Shown piece by piece: positions 18,167 to 26,833 of a DNA stretch of 64,000 nt; position 1 is the stretch's first letter; each line of letters starts with the position of its first letter. A program made the position numbers and the translations under genes. The stretch comes from CAVQBP01 sp964448105 (GTDB lineage Bacteria > Bacteroidota > Ignavibacteria > Ignavibacteriales > Ignavibacteriaceae). The DNA lies in contig CAYUVK010000003.1 of assembly GCA_964448105.1 (NCBI GenBank), forward strand, positions 30,968 through 94,967, read 5' to 3'. The notes beneath the pieces were generated by a model. The model saw nothing but the letters and a program-made list of their open reading frames with translations, made no database searches and had not been told where the DNA came from.

Positions 18167-19527
18167 GAGTTATTAAACATAATACTCTAAGGTATGAATC
18201 TTTTTACAAGTCATTACCTTATTTAACTGGGACCGACGGCTCCGGTAAAGGAATTGGTTTAAATAGTACCGGCAGGCAATATTTCGATAATACACCAATA
18301 ACCTCGCAGCTAAATAAATTAAAGACTCTCTTTGATAATCTCTTTTCATTTCAGAAAAAGATAAATGAATTTGATGATTCCGATATTGCCGGGATTACAT
18401 TTGAACTGGAAGATGCAGTCAAAAGAATTATCTCGTGCAGGGACATAAGTATTTTTATTTTTGAAGATTCCAAGATAGTTCCTTTAAGTAAATCTGCTCC
18501 GGAATATTCTGTGAATTTCATTAATAACGCTTATAAAGAAGGGATTTTGGATTGGGTCTTTGAGGATACAAATCCGAAAGTAATACCTGATTTGAAATTA
18601 TATAATATTAAAGGTTCTAGATTAAATTATATTATCTACCCGTTAAAATCCGAAAAAAAGAATAAAGGCATATTATCAATTCTTTCTTCATTGTCGGCAC
18701 TGCCTGAAAATTCCATAGAAAGTAAAATTATCCAGCTCATCGCTACAATTGTGTTTTCAAAAATAGATTCAATAAAAAAGACAAATGAATTAAAATCAGC
18801 TTACCAGGATCAACAAATTTATCAATCGAAATTATTAAATGATTATAAGCTCTCTGCAATAGGGGAATTGACTAACGGGGTTGTGGAAGAAATTTTATCA
18901 CCGCTTCAAGTGATAATGAGTGAAGTTGATTTTTTAAGAAAAGAGAATTCGGAAGTTACTGAAACAGAGTTTGATACAATAAAAGAACAGGTGAAAAAAG
19001 TTGAAAGGGTTGTAACCAGGCTCGTAAAATTTGCAAGTATAAATAATGATAACATTAAAGTTTATCCGTGTGATTTAAATAAATTAATTAAAAATTTTCA
19101 CAATATTCTTTCGTCAACACTCAAGAATATAAATTATGAGTCGTATCTGGATCTTGCAGATAATCTTCCTCCGGTTTTAAGTAACCCTGATTACATTTAT
19201 CAAATCCTTTCAAATATAATTAGCCTGATAAATACCTCCCCAGATAATGAGGTTTCCCGGGAATTTTCAACAAAATATTCTGAAAATAAAAACAGCGGAG
19301 GTATTTTAATTCAAACCAGGTATAAAGATAAGAAAATAAACGTAAGAATCGTTTTTACAAACCAGATTAGAACATTAAATAACGGGAAAGATACGTACCA
19401 GTATAACTTAAGAATAGCAGATAATTTAATGAAGAAACATGAAGGAGAACTACATCTTTTAGGTAATGAAATAAATGGTTCGGTAATAGTTTTAACATTT
19501 CCCCTTCAAAGGAAAATAAAATTATGA
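18163..19527 (+). CDS. Degenerate GAF histidine kinase (phospho-His absent)
   Basis: 454 residues. A GAF-like N-terminal half (about residues 70-205) precedes a DHp-like helix AIGELTNGVVEEILSPLQV (about 232-250). It aligns with the H-box GVAHEINNPL, but Glu242 stands where the phospho-accepting His should be. The ATPase region keeps a weak N-box (YQILSNIISLI) yet shows no DxGxG G1 box. It is therefore probably a catalytically dead kinase acting as a scaffold. TTG start 18163 is supported by AAGGA 7 nt upstream and overlap with the previous stop. It overlaps the next gene by 4 nt. Confidence 0.75.
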   Translation: MRVIKHNTLRYESFYKSLPYLTGTDGSGKGIGLNSTGRQYFDNTPITSQLNKLKTLFDNLFSFQKKINEFDDSDIAGITFELEDAVKRIISCRDISIFIFEDSKIVPLSKSAPEYSVNFINNAYKEGILDWVFEDTNPKVIPDLKLYNIKGSRLNYIIYPLKSEKKNKGILSILSSLSALPENSIESKIIQLIATIVFSKIDSIKKTNELKSAYQDQQIYQSKLLNDYKLSAIGELTNGVVEEILSPLQVIMSEVDFLRKENSEVTETEFDTIKEQVKKVERVVTRLVKFASINNDNIKVYPCDLNKLIKNFHNILSSTLKNINYESYLDLADNLPPVLSNPDYIYQILSNIISLINTSPDNEVSREFSTKYSENKNSGGILIQTRYKDKKINVRIVFTNQIRTLNNGKDTYQYNLRIADNLMKKHEGELHLLGNEINGSVIVLTFPLQRKIKL

Positions 19528-20135
19528 AATCACCAAAGATCTTTCTTTCATGTTTTTTCACTTTACTCTCTGTATCAAGTATAGGTATTTGCCAAACTGC
19601 TTGGGGTGCTTCCTCAAAAACAACCGGCGATATTAGTGCTTTAAAATTAATGATTGGTGCAGACATTAAAGCTTTGGTACAAACTCAAATTGATTCTGCA
19701 AAAGCTAGAGATTTTAGGGGCGAAATAAAAAGTTGTGTGTACAAAGAAAATCTGAATGTAGCTCATTCTTTTCAGCAGCCCGATTTTGAATCAAGTTCTT
19801 TTTTTAGTGATAATCTGAAATTCTTTATAATAATCGGATTTTCAATTGTAATATTTCTTGTTGTGTTTATCAGAAGAGTAAAAATTGAAAATCAAAAATC
19901 AGTAAAGAAGAAGCTCAAAGAAAATATAAACTTGATTAGAACTGAAGGGAGTATTATTAAAGATAACCCTGAATTAAATCTAGCTAGAACCAAGCTTGTT
20001 AATCAATCTTCAGATGTTGTTGTAAGTTCGGTTTCTAAAAAAGCAAAAGGATTAAAAATCGGTAAAGGAGAAATAATGCTCGCTGCAAAAATTAAATCGT
20101 ATCAGTTAGCTCAATTTAGTTCAAATAATAAGTAA
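19524..20135 (+). CDS. Unknown secreted single-pass membrane protein
   Basis: 203 residues, not recognised. A signal peptide (KIFLSCFFTLLSVSSIGICQ) leads into a short periplasmic part with Cys at about residue 71. A transmembrane helix follows (about 93-111, FFIIIGFSIVIFLVVFI), then a Lys-rich cytoplasmic tail ending near KGLKIGKGEIMLAAKIKSYQ. Encoded between the degenerate kinase (4-nt overlap) and flgF (9 nt), so it is cotranscribed with flagellar genes. The topology would suit a link between envelope and cytoplasm; this is speculative. Confidence 0.6.
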   Translation: MKSPKIFLSCFFTLLSVSSIGICQTAWGASSKTTGDISALKLMIGADIKALVQTQIDSAKARDFRGEIKSCVYKENLNVAHSFQQPDFESSSFFSDNLKFFIIIGFSIVIFLVVFIRRVKIENQKSVKKKLKENINLIRTEGSIIKDNPELNLARTKLVNQSSDVVVSSVSKKAKGLKIGKGEIMLAAKIKSYQLAQFSSNNK

Positions 20136-20144
20136 GGCAAAAAA

Positions 20145-20852
20145 ATGATAAAAGGAATATTCTTAGCCGGTAGAAGCATGGATTCAAAATTTAAAAGTAT
20201 CGAAGTAATCGGAAATAACCTGGCAAATGTTAATACAAACGGTTATAAAAAAGCCATGCCTTTTACAGAAGTTATTTCACAATTTAATAAAGTTGAAATT
20301 CAACAGGCAACTAATTACAGCCAGGGAAATCTTGTCCCTACTGGTAACCCGCTTGATTTAAGTGTGAATGGAGATGCATTTTTTGCTATTCAGGGATTAG
20401 ACGGTATGGACTTTACACGCAGCGGGAAACTTTCGGTTTCAGATGACGGATTTTTAATCAATGATCAAGGGAAAAAGGTTCTTGGAACAAATGGTCCCAT
20501 AAATTTAAATGCTTATTTATTGGATAAAAACCAAGCCATTAAAATATCTAAGAACGGGGAAATCAGAGTCGGTGATACTTATGTCGATAAATTACTTTTA
20601 GTGAAACTTGATCCTTCCGATAAATTCACACGAAAAGATGGAACTAGTTTCTCTTCGGTAGATGGTAGATATTTTATGGCAGATGAAAGTGATTATCAAG
20701 TAAGCCAGGGTTATCTGGAAGAATCAAATGTAAACCCGATTCAAGAAATGACAAATATGATTAAAGTTCACAACGAATATGATTCAGCATCAAAAATGGT
20801 AATCTATTTAGATAAATCTTTAGCAGAAGCAAATGAAATTGGAAAAGTATAA
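20145..20852 (+). CDS. flgF: Flagellar proximal rod protein FlgF
   Basis: 235 residues. N-terminal axial-protein signature IEVIGNNLANVNTNGYKKA and the C-terminal QGYLEESNVNPIQEMTNMI followed by the terminal helix. No signal peptide, as expected for a type III export substrate. It is the shorter of two adjacent FlgF/FlgG proteins and precedes flgG by 17 nt, so FlgF is the best call. Confidence 0.9.
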   Translation: MIKGIFLAGRSMDSKFKSIEVIGNNLANVNTNGYKKAMPFTEVISQFNKVEIQQATNYSQGNLVPTGNPLDLSVNGDAFFAIQGLDGMDFTRSGKLSVSDDGFLINDQGKKVLGTNGPINLNAYLLDKNQAIKISKNGEIRVGDTYVDKLLLVKLDPSDKFTRKDGTSFSSVDGRYFMADESDYQVSQGYLEESNVNPIQEMTNMIKVHNEYDSASKMVIYLDKSLAEANEIGKV

Positions 20853-20869
20853 AAAAGGAGTAAAATAAT

Positions 20870-21667
20870 ATGCCGACAACAGCATTAAACACCGCAGCTT
20901 CAGGTATGTACGCACAACAGGTAAATATTGAGGTTATTTCAAATAACATCGCAAACGTAAATACCACCGGATTTAAAAAGAACAAAGCCCAATTTCAGGA
21001 TTTGATGTACCAGGATGTTCAGATAAATCCGCAGACAACACCTACACCCGGAATAGATGAAACAACTTCTAATACAATTTTAGTTGGCACTGGAGTACAA
21101 AATTCATCTACATCAAAAATTTTCAAGCAGGGTGATATAGTAAATACAAATAACCAGCTTGATTTAGCTATCCAGGGTGACGGCTTTTTCCAGATACAAA
21201 AACCTGACGGAACTTATGTCTATACACGTGACGGATCATTCCAAACAAATGCGGATGGAAATATTACTACGGCTGACGGCCTGCTTTTAGATCCGGGCCT
21301 TACGGTTGATGATAAAGTTACCGGATTAGCAATAGGTCGTGATGGTACTGTGGAAGCTCATCAGAATGACGGGAGTAAATTTGTTTTGGGAAATATTGAG
21401 CTGGTTCGTTTTATAAATCCGGCAGGTTTAAAGCCACTAGGTGATAACCTATACGCTGCCACCGATGCAGCCGGTACGCCAATTCTAGGTACACCCGGGC
21501 AGGATGGTTTTGGTGATATCCACCAGGGTTATCTTGAATCATCAAATGTTGATATAGTTGAAGAAATGATAGCAATGATAGCTGCACAAAGAGCTTATGA
21601 AATGAATTCTAAAACTGTGCAAACAGTTCAACAAATGATGTCTGTAGCAAATAATTTGCAAGGGTAA
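20870..21667 (+). CDS. flgG: Flagellar distal rod protein FlgG
   Basis: 265 residues, standard FlgG length. N-terminus LNTAASGMYAQQVNIEVISN followed by NIANVNTTGFKKNKAQF; C-terminus QGYLESSNVDIVEEMIAMI and AQRAYEMNSKTVQTVQQMM. FlgG forms the distal rod that passes through the P and L rings encoded downstream. AGGAG lies before the ATG. Confidence 0.96.
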   Translation: MPTTALNTAASGMYAQQVNIEVISNNIANVNTTGFKKNKAQFQDLMYQDVQINPQTTPTPGIDETTSNTILVGTGVQNSSTSKIFKQGDIVNTNNQLDLAIQGDGFFQIQKPDGTYVYTRDGSFQTNADGNITTADGLLLDPGLTVDDKVTGLAIGRDGTVEAHQNDGSKFVLGNIELVRFINPAGLKPLGDNLYAATDAAGTPILGTPGQDGFGDIHQGYLESSNVDIVEEMIAMIAAQRAYEMNSKTVQTVQQMMSVANNLQG

Positions 21668-21725
21668 ATAAGAAATTGAAAGATTGAAGATTAAAAGATC
21701 AAGGAATTTATAAAATGTATTTCCA

Positions 21726-21784
21726 TTTTCCATTTAACATCCAGTTACGCCAAGGCTTCGCTGGACAGGTTTTCCATTTAACAT
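21726..21784 (+). repeat. 15-bp direct repeats flanking a 29-nt hairpin segment
   Basis: TTTTCCATTTAACAT occurs at 21726-21740 and again at 21770-21784. Between them lie 29 nt with CCAG/CTGG arms and a GCCAAGGC core. The 125-nt flgG-flgA gap also contains a GATTGAAGATT-like low-complexity stretch (21675-21700). This resembles a small repeated element or a slippage product; no coding sequence is seen. Confidence 0.5.
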
Positions 21785-21792
21785 ATTAATTT

Positions 21793-22443
21793 ATGATTTA
21801 TTCGTTTTTAATATTGTTAACAATTTTTTTCACTCCAAATGAGAAGTTGAAAAAGTCTGTGGATGAATATTTAAAGAATAAGCTGACCCAATATGATAAA
21901 TATGAGTTTACAATTCTAAAAGCACCGGAATTGGAAGGAAAGATTGAAATAAGAAATGAGACTAAAATTAATTTAGGCAATAGCTTTGCATATATACCTA
22001 TAAGGGTGATTAAACCAAATTCACGTGTTATTCAGACTTATATCACGGTTCGGTTAAAACTCTTCAAAACGGTTTGCATGGCAAAAAATGAAATTGAACC
22101 TGGGCAACCTGTTTCTAATGAAGATGTGGAATTTAAATTAACAAATGTCACTGATTTAAGAGGTACCCCAATTGAATCCCCTGATGAATTAAAAGGATGG
22201 CGCAGTAAAGTAAAAATACAGCCCGGTTCGATCTTACTGAAAGAGTTATTGGAGGAAATACCTATTATTAATAAAGGAGATCATATAACTGCTTCTGCTA
22301 TCTCTGGAAGTGTAAAAGTTTCAACCGATGCAGAGGCCAAACAGGATGGAGTAAAAGGCGATATTATTATTATCGTTACAAAAGATAGAAAACATTTTAA
22401 AGCTAAAATTCTTGATTCAAACAACGTTATTATAGTTGAATAA
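21793..22443 (+). CDS. flgA: Flagellar P-ring assembly chaperone FlgA
   Basis: 216 residues with a hydrophobic N-terminal export signal (YSFLILLTIFF). The C-terminal SAF domain is clear: AKNEIEPGQPVSNEDVEF, LRGTPIE, PGSILLKELLEEIP and GDHITASAISGSVKVST, ending in KAKILDSNNVIIVE. FlgA is a periplasmic chaperone for FlgI, encoded two genes later. It ends one base before the preferred flgH ATG. Confidence 0.92.
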   Translation: MIYSFLILLTIFFTPNEKLKKSVDEYLKNKLTQYDKYEFTILKAPELEGKIEIRNETKINLGNSFAYIPIRVIKPNSRVIQTYITVRLKLFKTVCMAKNEIEPGQPVSNEDVEFKLTNVTDLRGTPIESPDELKGWRSKVKIQPGSILLKELLEEIPIINKGDHITASAISGSVKVSTDAEAKQDGVKGDIIIIVTKDRKHFKAKILDSNNVIIVE

Positions 22444-22444
22444 T

Positions 22445-23023
22445 ATGTTAAAAATAATTATTACAAGCTTAGTTTTTTTTGCAGCTATAAATGTCTTTCC
22501 TCAAGACATGCGGCAAAATTCGTTTCAATCACTTTTCTCTGATCAGAAAGCAAACCGGGTTGGAGATGCAATTACTATAGTAGTTCTCGAATCATCTCAG
22601 GCATCCAATAATGCGGAGACTTCAGCCGGAAAGAAAAGTGATTTGGGTTTTACAGCTTCCGGAACTATTGGCTCGTCAAGCCCGGTACCGAACACAGATA
22701 TCGGAATAGGATCAAATAATGATTTTACCGGCTCCGGTTCTACTAAAACAACAGGGATGGTACAAACTAAAATTAGTGCCACTATTGATTCGGTACTTGC
22801 AAACGGGAATCTCGTTATTAAAGGAAGCAGAAGAATCTCAATTAACGGGGAAGAGCAGACAGTCTTTATTAAAGGTGTTGTAAGATCATCCGATATACAG
22901 GCCGATAATTCTGTTTATTCATACAATATATCGGAAGCTGAAATTGTATTTGAAGGAAGCGGAATGATTGATAATGCTCAACACCCCGGCTGGTTAACAA
23001 AATTTTTTCATTGGATATTTTGA
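22445..23023 (+). CDS. flgH: Flagellar L-ring protein FlgH, without lipobox Cys
   Basis: 192 residues. Family features: RVGDAITIVVLESSQASNNA, KISATIDSVLANGNLVIKG, INGEEQTVFIKGVVR and the C-terminal GSGMIDNAQHPGWLTKFF. The signal peptide (KIIITSLVFFAAINVFPQ) has no lipobox, and the whole protein contains no cysteine, unlike the classical FlgH lipoprotein. ATG 22445 is one base after the flgA stop and is preferred to TTG 22436. It forms the outer-membrane ring. Confidence 0.95.
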   Translation: MLKIIITSLVFFAAINVFPQDMRQNSFQSLFSDQKANRVGDAITIVVLESSQASNNAETSAGKKSDLGFTASGTIGSSSPVPNTDIGIGSNNDFTGSGSTKTTGMVQTKISATIDSVLANGNLVIKGSRRISINGEEQTVFIKGVVRSSDIQADNSVYSYNISEAEIVFEGSGMIDNAQHPGWLTKFFHWIF

Positions 23024-23024
23024 T

Positions 23025-24119
23025 ATGAAAAAAATTATATCACTGTCAGTATTATTTCTTTTTATTTCTACAAATCTTTTCGCACAGCGAATTAAAGATA
23101 TTACTTACATAACCGGAGAAAATTCTGAACAGGTAATTGGTTATGGGCTTGTTGTCGGGCTCGCCGGAACCGGTGATACCCAGCGCTCACTTTTTACAAT
23201 TCAATCTATAACAAGCATGCTCAAAAGGTTCGGAATTACTGTCCCTCAGACTAATTTACGGACAAAAAACGTAGCTGCAGTAATGGTTACATCTACATTA
23301 AATTCTTATTTAAAACAAGGAGCTAATTTTGATGTAACTGTATCTTCTCTTGGAGACGCTACAAGTTTACTTGGTGGTACCCTGTTGATGACCCCTTTAT
23401 CTAGCATGGATGGAAAAGTTATGGGTTTTGCACAGGGTTCAATTTCTACCGGGGGATATGATATAAGAACATCAATAGGCAGCCGGATAGCAAAAAATCA
23501 TTCTTTAGCCGGCAGAGTTCCAAGAGGTGGAATTTTGAAGGTTCCCGTTGATGTGAATAGTCTTTCTAACAAAGAAATAAGCTTATTCTTAAGAGATCCT
23601 GACATGACTACTTCAGATAATATTTCGAAAGCTATAAATACAAAGTTTGGTGAAAACACATCAAAATCTGTTGATGCAGGTGAAATTAAAGTTAGTGTTC
23701 CCGCAGATAGACAGAACGATCTTGTAGGCTTTATATCTGAATTGGAACTTCTTCAAGTTCAGGTTGATTATCCTGCAAAAGTTGTTTTAAATGAACGTAC
23801 AGGTACAATAGTTGCCGGAAACAATGTAAAAATTCAGCCAGCAACTATTTCTCATGGAAATTTAAATATTACAATAGAATCTTACCCGATTATTTCACAG
23901 CCAAATGCATTTTCAAATGGCACAACAACAGTTGTAAATAATCTTGTTCCTTATGTTGTTCAGGATTCAACCAATGCGATTGCGATAAAAGGTGCTTCGA
24001 ACGTACAGGAAGTTGCTGCTGCTCTTAATTCGTTAAAAGTAGCACCGCAGGATATTATTTCCATTTTCCAGGCTTTAAAAGAAGCCGGAGCTTTAATTGC
24101 GGAAATTATAATTATTTAA
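23025..24119 (+). CDS. flgI: Flagellar P-ring protein FlgI
   Basis: 364 residues, normal length. Signal peptide KKIISLSVLFLFISTNLFAQ, then RIKDITYITGENSEQVIGYG, LVVGLAGTGDTQ, FDVTVSSLGDATSLLGGTLL and RVPRGGILK. C-terminal VVLNERTGTIVAGNNVKI is highly characteristic. It forms the peptidoglycan ring around the FlgG rod. It lies 1 nt after flgH. An inverted-repeat pair follows before flgJ. Confidence 0.96.
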   Translation: MKKIISLSVLFLFISTNLFAQRIKDITYITGENSEQVIGYGLVVGLAGTGDTQRSLFTIQSITSMLKRFGITVPQTNLRTKNVAAVMVTSTLNSYLKQGANFDVTVSSLGDATSLLGGTLLMTPLSSMDGKVMGFAQGSISTGGYDIRTSIGSRIAKNHSLAGRVPRGGILKVPVDVNSLSNKEISLFLRDPDMTTSDNISKAINTKFGENTSKSVDAGEIKVSVPADRQNDLVGFISELELLQVQVDYPAKVVLNERTGTIVAGNNVKIQPATISHGNLNITIESYPIISQPNAFSNGTTTVVNNLVPYVVQDSTNAIAIKGASNVQEVAAALNSLKVAPQDIISIFQALKEAGALIAEIIII

Positions 24120-24130
24120 ATAATTTTTCT

Positions 24131-24187
24131 GTAGCACAGACTTTAATCTGTGCTAATAATAAAAACACAGACTAAAGTCTGTGGTAC
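24131..24187 (+). repeat. REP-like inverted pair of CACAGACT hairpins
   Basis: GCACAGA-CTTTAA-TCTGTGC (24134-24153) and CACAGAC-TAAA-GTCTGTG (24166-24183) are two hairpins. The reverse complement of the second (GTACCACAGACTTTAGTCTG) nearly matches the first (GTAGCACAGACTTTAATCTG), so they are two copies in opposite orientation, as in BIME/REP elements. They fill the gap between flgI and flgJ and would form a longer cruciform-type structure in the mRNA. Confidence 0.7.
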
Positions 24188-24195
24188 AAGAGTAT

Positions 24196-25011
24196 ATGAA
24201 TTTAAAAGTTACAAATGAATTAAAACATTTTCAGTCTGCACCGGATATTGATGCTAATCTTTCGGCAAAAGACAAAGAAAAACTGAAAAAAGCAGCAAAG
24301 CAATTTGAAAGTCTTTTTACAGCAATGATGTTGAAAAGCATGACGAAAAATACCAATGGACTTTTTGGTGATGATAGTTATGGTGGGGATTATTTCAATA
24401 TGATTTTCCAGAATGCGGTCGCTTCAAAAATATCCGAAGGAAAAGGTATTGGTATTGCAGATTTATTATATAAGAAATTAGCAGAAAAAAGTGCAACACA
24501 GGAAATCAACAAAGTTGGTATTGAGAAAGCTCAACCTGCGGGAAAAGCAGTAGAAAAAATCGATTTAAAGAATCATGATGAAAATTTTTTCTCAATTCCT
24601 CCTAGCCAAACTTCATTAAATAGATTGAATAAATATGAGTCTATAATTGATCAGGCTTCAGAATTATATAATGTGGACAAAAATTTGGTTAAATCTATCA
24701 TTTTGGCCGAATCTGCGGGAAATGAGAAAGCTGTTTCAAAGGCAAAAGCAAAGGGATTAATGCAATTAATGGACCAAACAGCCCAGGAAATGGGTGTAAA
24801 TAATATTTTGGATCCAAAAGAAAATATCTTTGGAGGAACTAAATATTTGGCTCAAATGCTTCGATTATATAATGGGGACGTAAACTTGGCTTTGGCTTCC
24901 TATAATGCAGGTCCTGGAGCAGTTGAAAAATTTAATGGCGTCCCTCCTTTTGAAGAGACGAAAAATTATATAACAAGGGTAATAGGATATTTAAATCATT
25001 TTAATGGTTAA
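24196..25011 (+). CDS. flgJ: FlgJ rod-cap protein fused to an SLT lytic transglycosylase
   Basis: 271 residues from ATG 24196 (the GTG at 24181 belongs to the upstream repeat). Residues about 25-95 are the rod-binding domain: KAAKQFESLFTAMMLKSM, GGDYFNMIFQNAVASKIS, GKGIGIADLLYKKL. Residues about 145-270 are a GH23 SLT domain: catalytic Glu172 in ILAESAGNEKA, then KAKGLMQLMDQTAQEMGV and LALASYNAGPGAVEKF. Proteobacterial FlgJ has a GH73 glucosaminidase instead. It opens peptidoglycan for the rod and chaperones rod assembly. Confidence 0.92.
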   Translation: MNLKVTNELKHFQSAPDIDANLSAKDKEKLKKAAKQFESLFTAMMLKSMTKNTNGLFGDDSYGGDYFNMIFQNAVASKISEGKGIGIADLLYKKLAEKSATQEINKVGIEKAQPAGKAVEKIDLKNHDENFFSIPPSQTSLNRLNKYESIIDQASELYNVDKNLVKSIILAESAGNEKAVSKAKAKGLMQLMDQTAQEMGVNNILDPKENIFGGTKYLAQMLRLYNGDVNLALASYNAGPGAVEKFNGVPPFEETKNYITRVIGYLNHFNG

Positions 25012-25017
25012 AAAATT

Positions 25018-25470
25018 ATGAAAACAAATGAATTAATCTCAGCTCTGAAAGAACAGGAAGACAGCCTAAAAAATTTTTTAGGATGCTGTGTTAATAAGCA
25101 AAAAGCAATTGTACAAAATGATATTAACCGTCTGCATGATTCTTTAGTTTATGAGGAAAAACTATTATCCAGGATTGAATTGAATGGGAAGAAAATTTCT
25201 TTGGCAATAGAAAATTTAGCTCAGGAATTCGGATTAAATCTCAAAGCAATTTCTTTATCTGAATTTTTAAATGCTGTAAACAATAAAACAGAAATAAATG
25301 TAAAAGTAATAAATCTTTTACGAAATTCTATTAAAGATTTGATTGGTAAGTCTTCAAAAATAAATGATCAGAACAAAATTTTAATTGAACATTCGCGGAG
25401 TTTCCTGAGAGAAACAATTGCAATGTTAATAGGTCTAAACAAACATCCTTTATTGGATAGAAAAGTATAA
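25018..25470 (+). CDS. flgN: FlgN-like export chaperone for FlgK/FlgL
   Basis: 150 residues, mostly helical with no membrane segment: LISALKEQEDSLKNFLGC, DINRLHDSLVYEEKLLSRIE, VINLLRNSIKDLIGKSSKIN and HSRSFLRETIAMLIG. This fits the FlgN fold, a family with little sequence conservation. Position directly before flgK (1 nt) is the strongest support, because FlgN escorts FlgK and FlgL to the export gate. Starts 6 nt after flgJ. Confidence 0.75.
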   Translation: MKTNELISALKEQEDSLKNFLGCCVNKQKAIVQNDINRLHDSLVYEEKLLSRIELNGKKISLAIENLAQEFGLNLKAISLSEFLNAVNNKTEINVKVINLLRNSIKDLIGKSSKINDQNKILIEHSRSFLRETIAMLIGLNKHPLLDRKV

Positions 25471-25471
25471 T

Positions 25472-26833
25472 ATGAGCTTAAGCAGAATTTTCGATATTGC
25501 AAGAAGCAGCTTAGCAGCCTATCAAGGTGCACTAGATGTTACATCTCATAATGTAGCGAATGCTGCAAATGAAAATTATTCAAGACAAAGAGTAAATTTG
25601 TCTACTACAAATCCCCAGGCCTTAGCAGGCATGATCTGGGGAACCGGTGTTAAAATCGACCAGATTACAAGAGCAAGGAACCAGCTTACCGATACTCAAA
25701 TTAGAAATAATAACAGCACATATAACGATAGCAGCCAGCGTTCTGAAATTCTCAGCCAGGTAGAATCTCTTTTCCCTGAACCTTCGGATATGGGAATATC
25801 ATCTTTAATAAATTCATTTTTTAATTCATGGAATGAACTGGCTGTTACACCGAACTCTCCGACTTTAAGAACTAATGTTGTGCAGGCTGCACAAAAATTA
25901 TCGAGTCAGGTACAAACGGTGTATCAGGGATTGGATGAAATTAAGAGCAGTCTGCTCGAAGATGCAAAATCCAAGGTTCAAACTCTTAATAATTTATTGA
26001 AACAAGTACAAACATTAAATACTCAAATATCCGCTTCTTCAATTGCAGGAGCTGAAAATAATGATTTGCTGGATCAACGTGACGCTGTCATTGATCAATT
26101 AAGCCAGATGACAAATATAAGTGTCAGTTATAATTCTTCTAATGCAGCTATTATTTCAGTAGGTGGTGTTTTTGCTGCTGATCAAAATGTTTCCGTAGAA
26201 TTTAAAATTAGTTCCACAAATGATAACCTGACATTAACAACCAGCGATGGAAGCAATGTTGCCAATGTTCAGGGCGGGGAATTATATGCAGAGCTTGATT
26301 CATATTCGACCACTATCAACAAGTACCAAAATAATTTAAATGACGTAATGAACACTTTGGTTGATGCTGTAAATAGTGTTCATTCAACGGGTTATACAAA
26401 TACGAATCCGCCGGAAACAGGTATTGACTTTTTTGATGGTTATCAAAATGGAATTTTAAAAATAAACGACAAGATTTTATCGGATAATAATAATATAGCT
26501 GTTTCAGCCGACGGTACAGGCGGAAATGGTGATATCGCTCTTAAAATTGCGGATTTAAATAGCCAGAAATTATTAAACGGTTCCACTATTGCAGATAGCT
26601 ATTCTAACCTTGTAAGCAATATTGGAAATGATAAAGTTTCCGCGGATCAAGTTGCAAATTCAACACAGCTAATTCTTCAACAATTGCAGGATCAGAAAAA
26701 TTCTTACTCGGGCGTTTCTGTTGATGAAGAAATGACAAATGTTATTACTTATCAGCGTTCTTACGATGCCTCGGCAAAATTAATCACGGTCGCTGATCAA
26801 ATGCTTCAAACAGTTTTAAATTTGGTGCAATAA
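25472..26833 (+). CDS. flgK: Flagellar hook-filament junction protein FlgK
   Basis: 453 residues. N-terminal IARSSLAAYQGALDVTSHNV and ANAANENYSRQRVNLSTTN (about residues 9-45), the inner helices around LFPEPSDMGISSLINSFFNSW, and C-terminal VDEEMTNVITYQRSYDASAK with VADQMLQTVLNLV. Shorter than the enterobacterial protein (about 550), so the exposed domain is reduced. Overlaps flgL by one base (TAATG). Confidence 0.95.
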   Translation: MSLSRIFDIARSSLAAYQGALDVTSHNVANAANENYSRQRVNLSTTNPQALAGMIWGTGVKIDQITRARNQLTDTQIRNNNSTYNDSSQRSEILSQVESLFPEPSDMGISSLINSFFNSWNELAVTPNSPTLRTNVVQAAQKLSSQVQTVYQGLDEIKSSLLEDAKSKVQTLNNLLKQVQTLNTQISASSIAGAENNDLLDQRDAVIDQLSQMTNISVSYNSSNAAIISVGGVFAADQNVSVEFKISSTNDNLTLTTSDGSNVANVQGGELYAELDSYSTTINKYQNNLNDVMNTLVDAVNSVHSTGYTNTNPPETGIDFFDGYQNGILKINDKILSDNNNIAVSADGTGGNGDIALKIADLNSQKLLNGSTIADSYSNLVSNIGNDKVSADQVANSTQLILQQLQDQKNSYSGVSVDEEMTNVITYQRSYDASAKLITVADQMLQTVLNLVQ

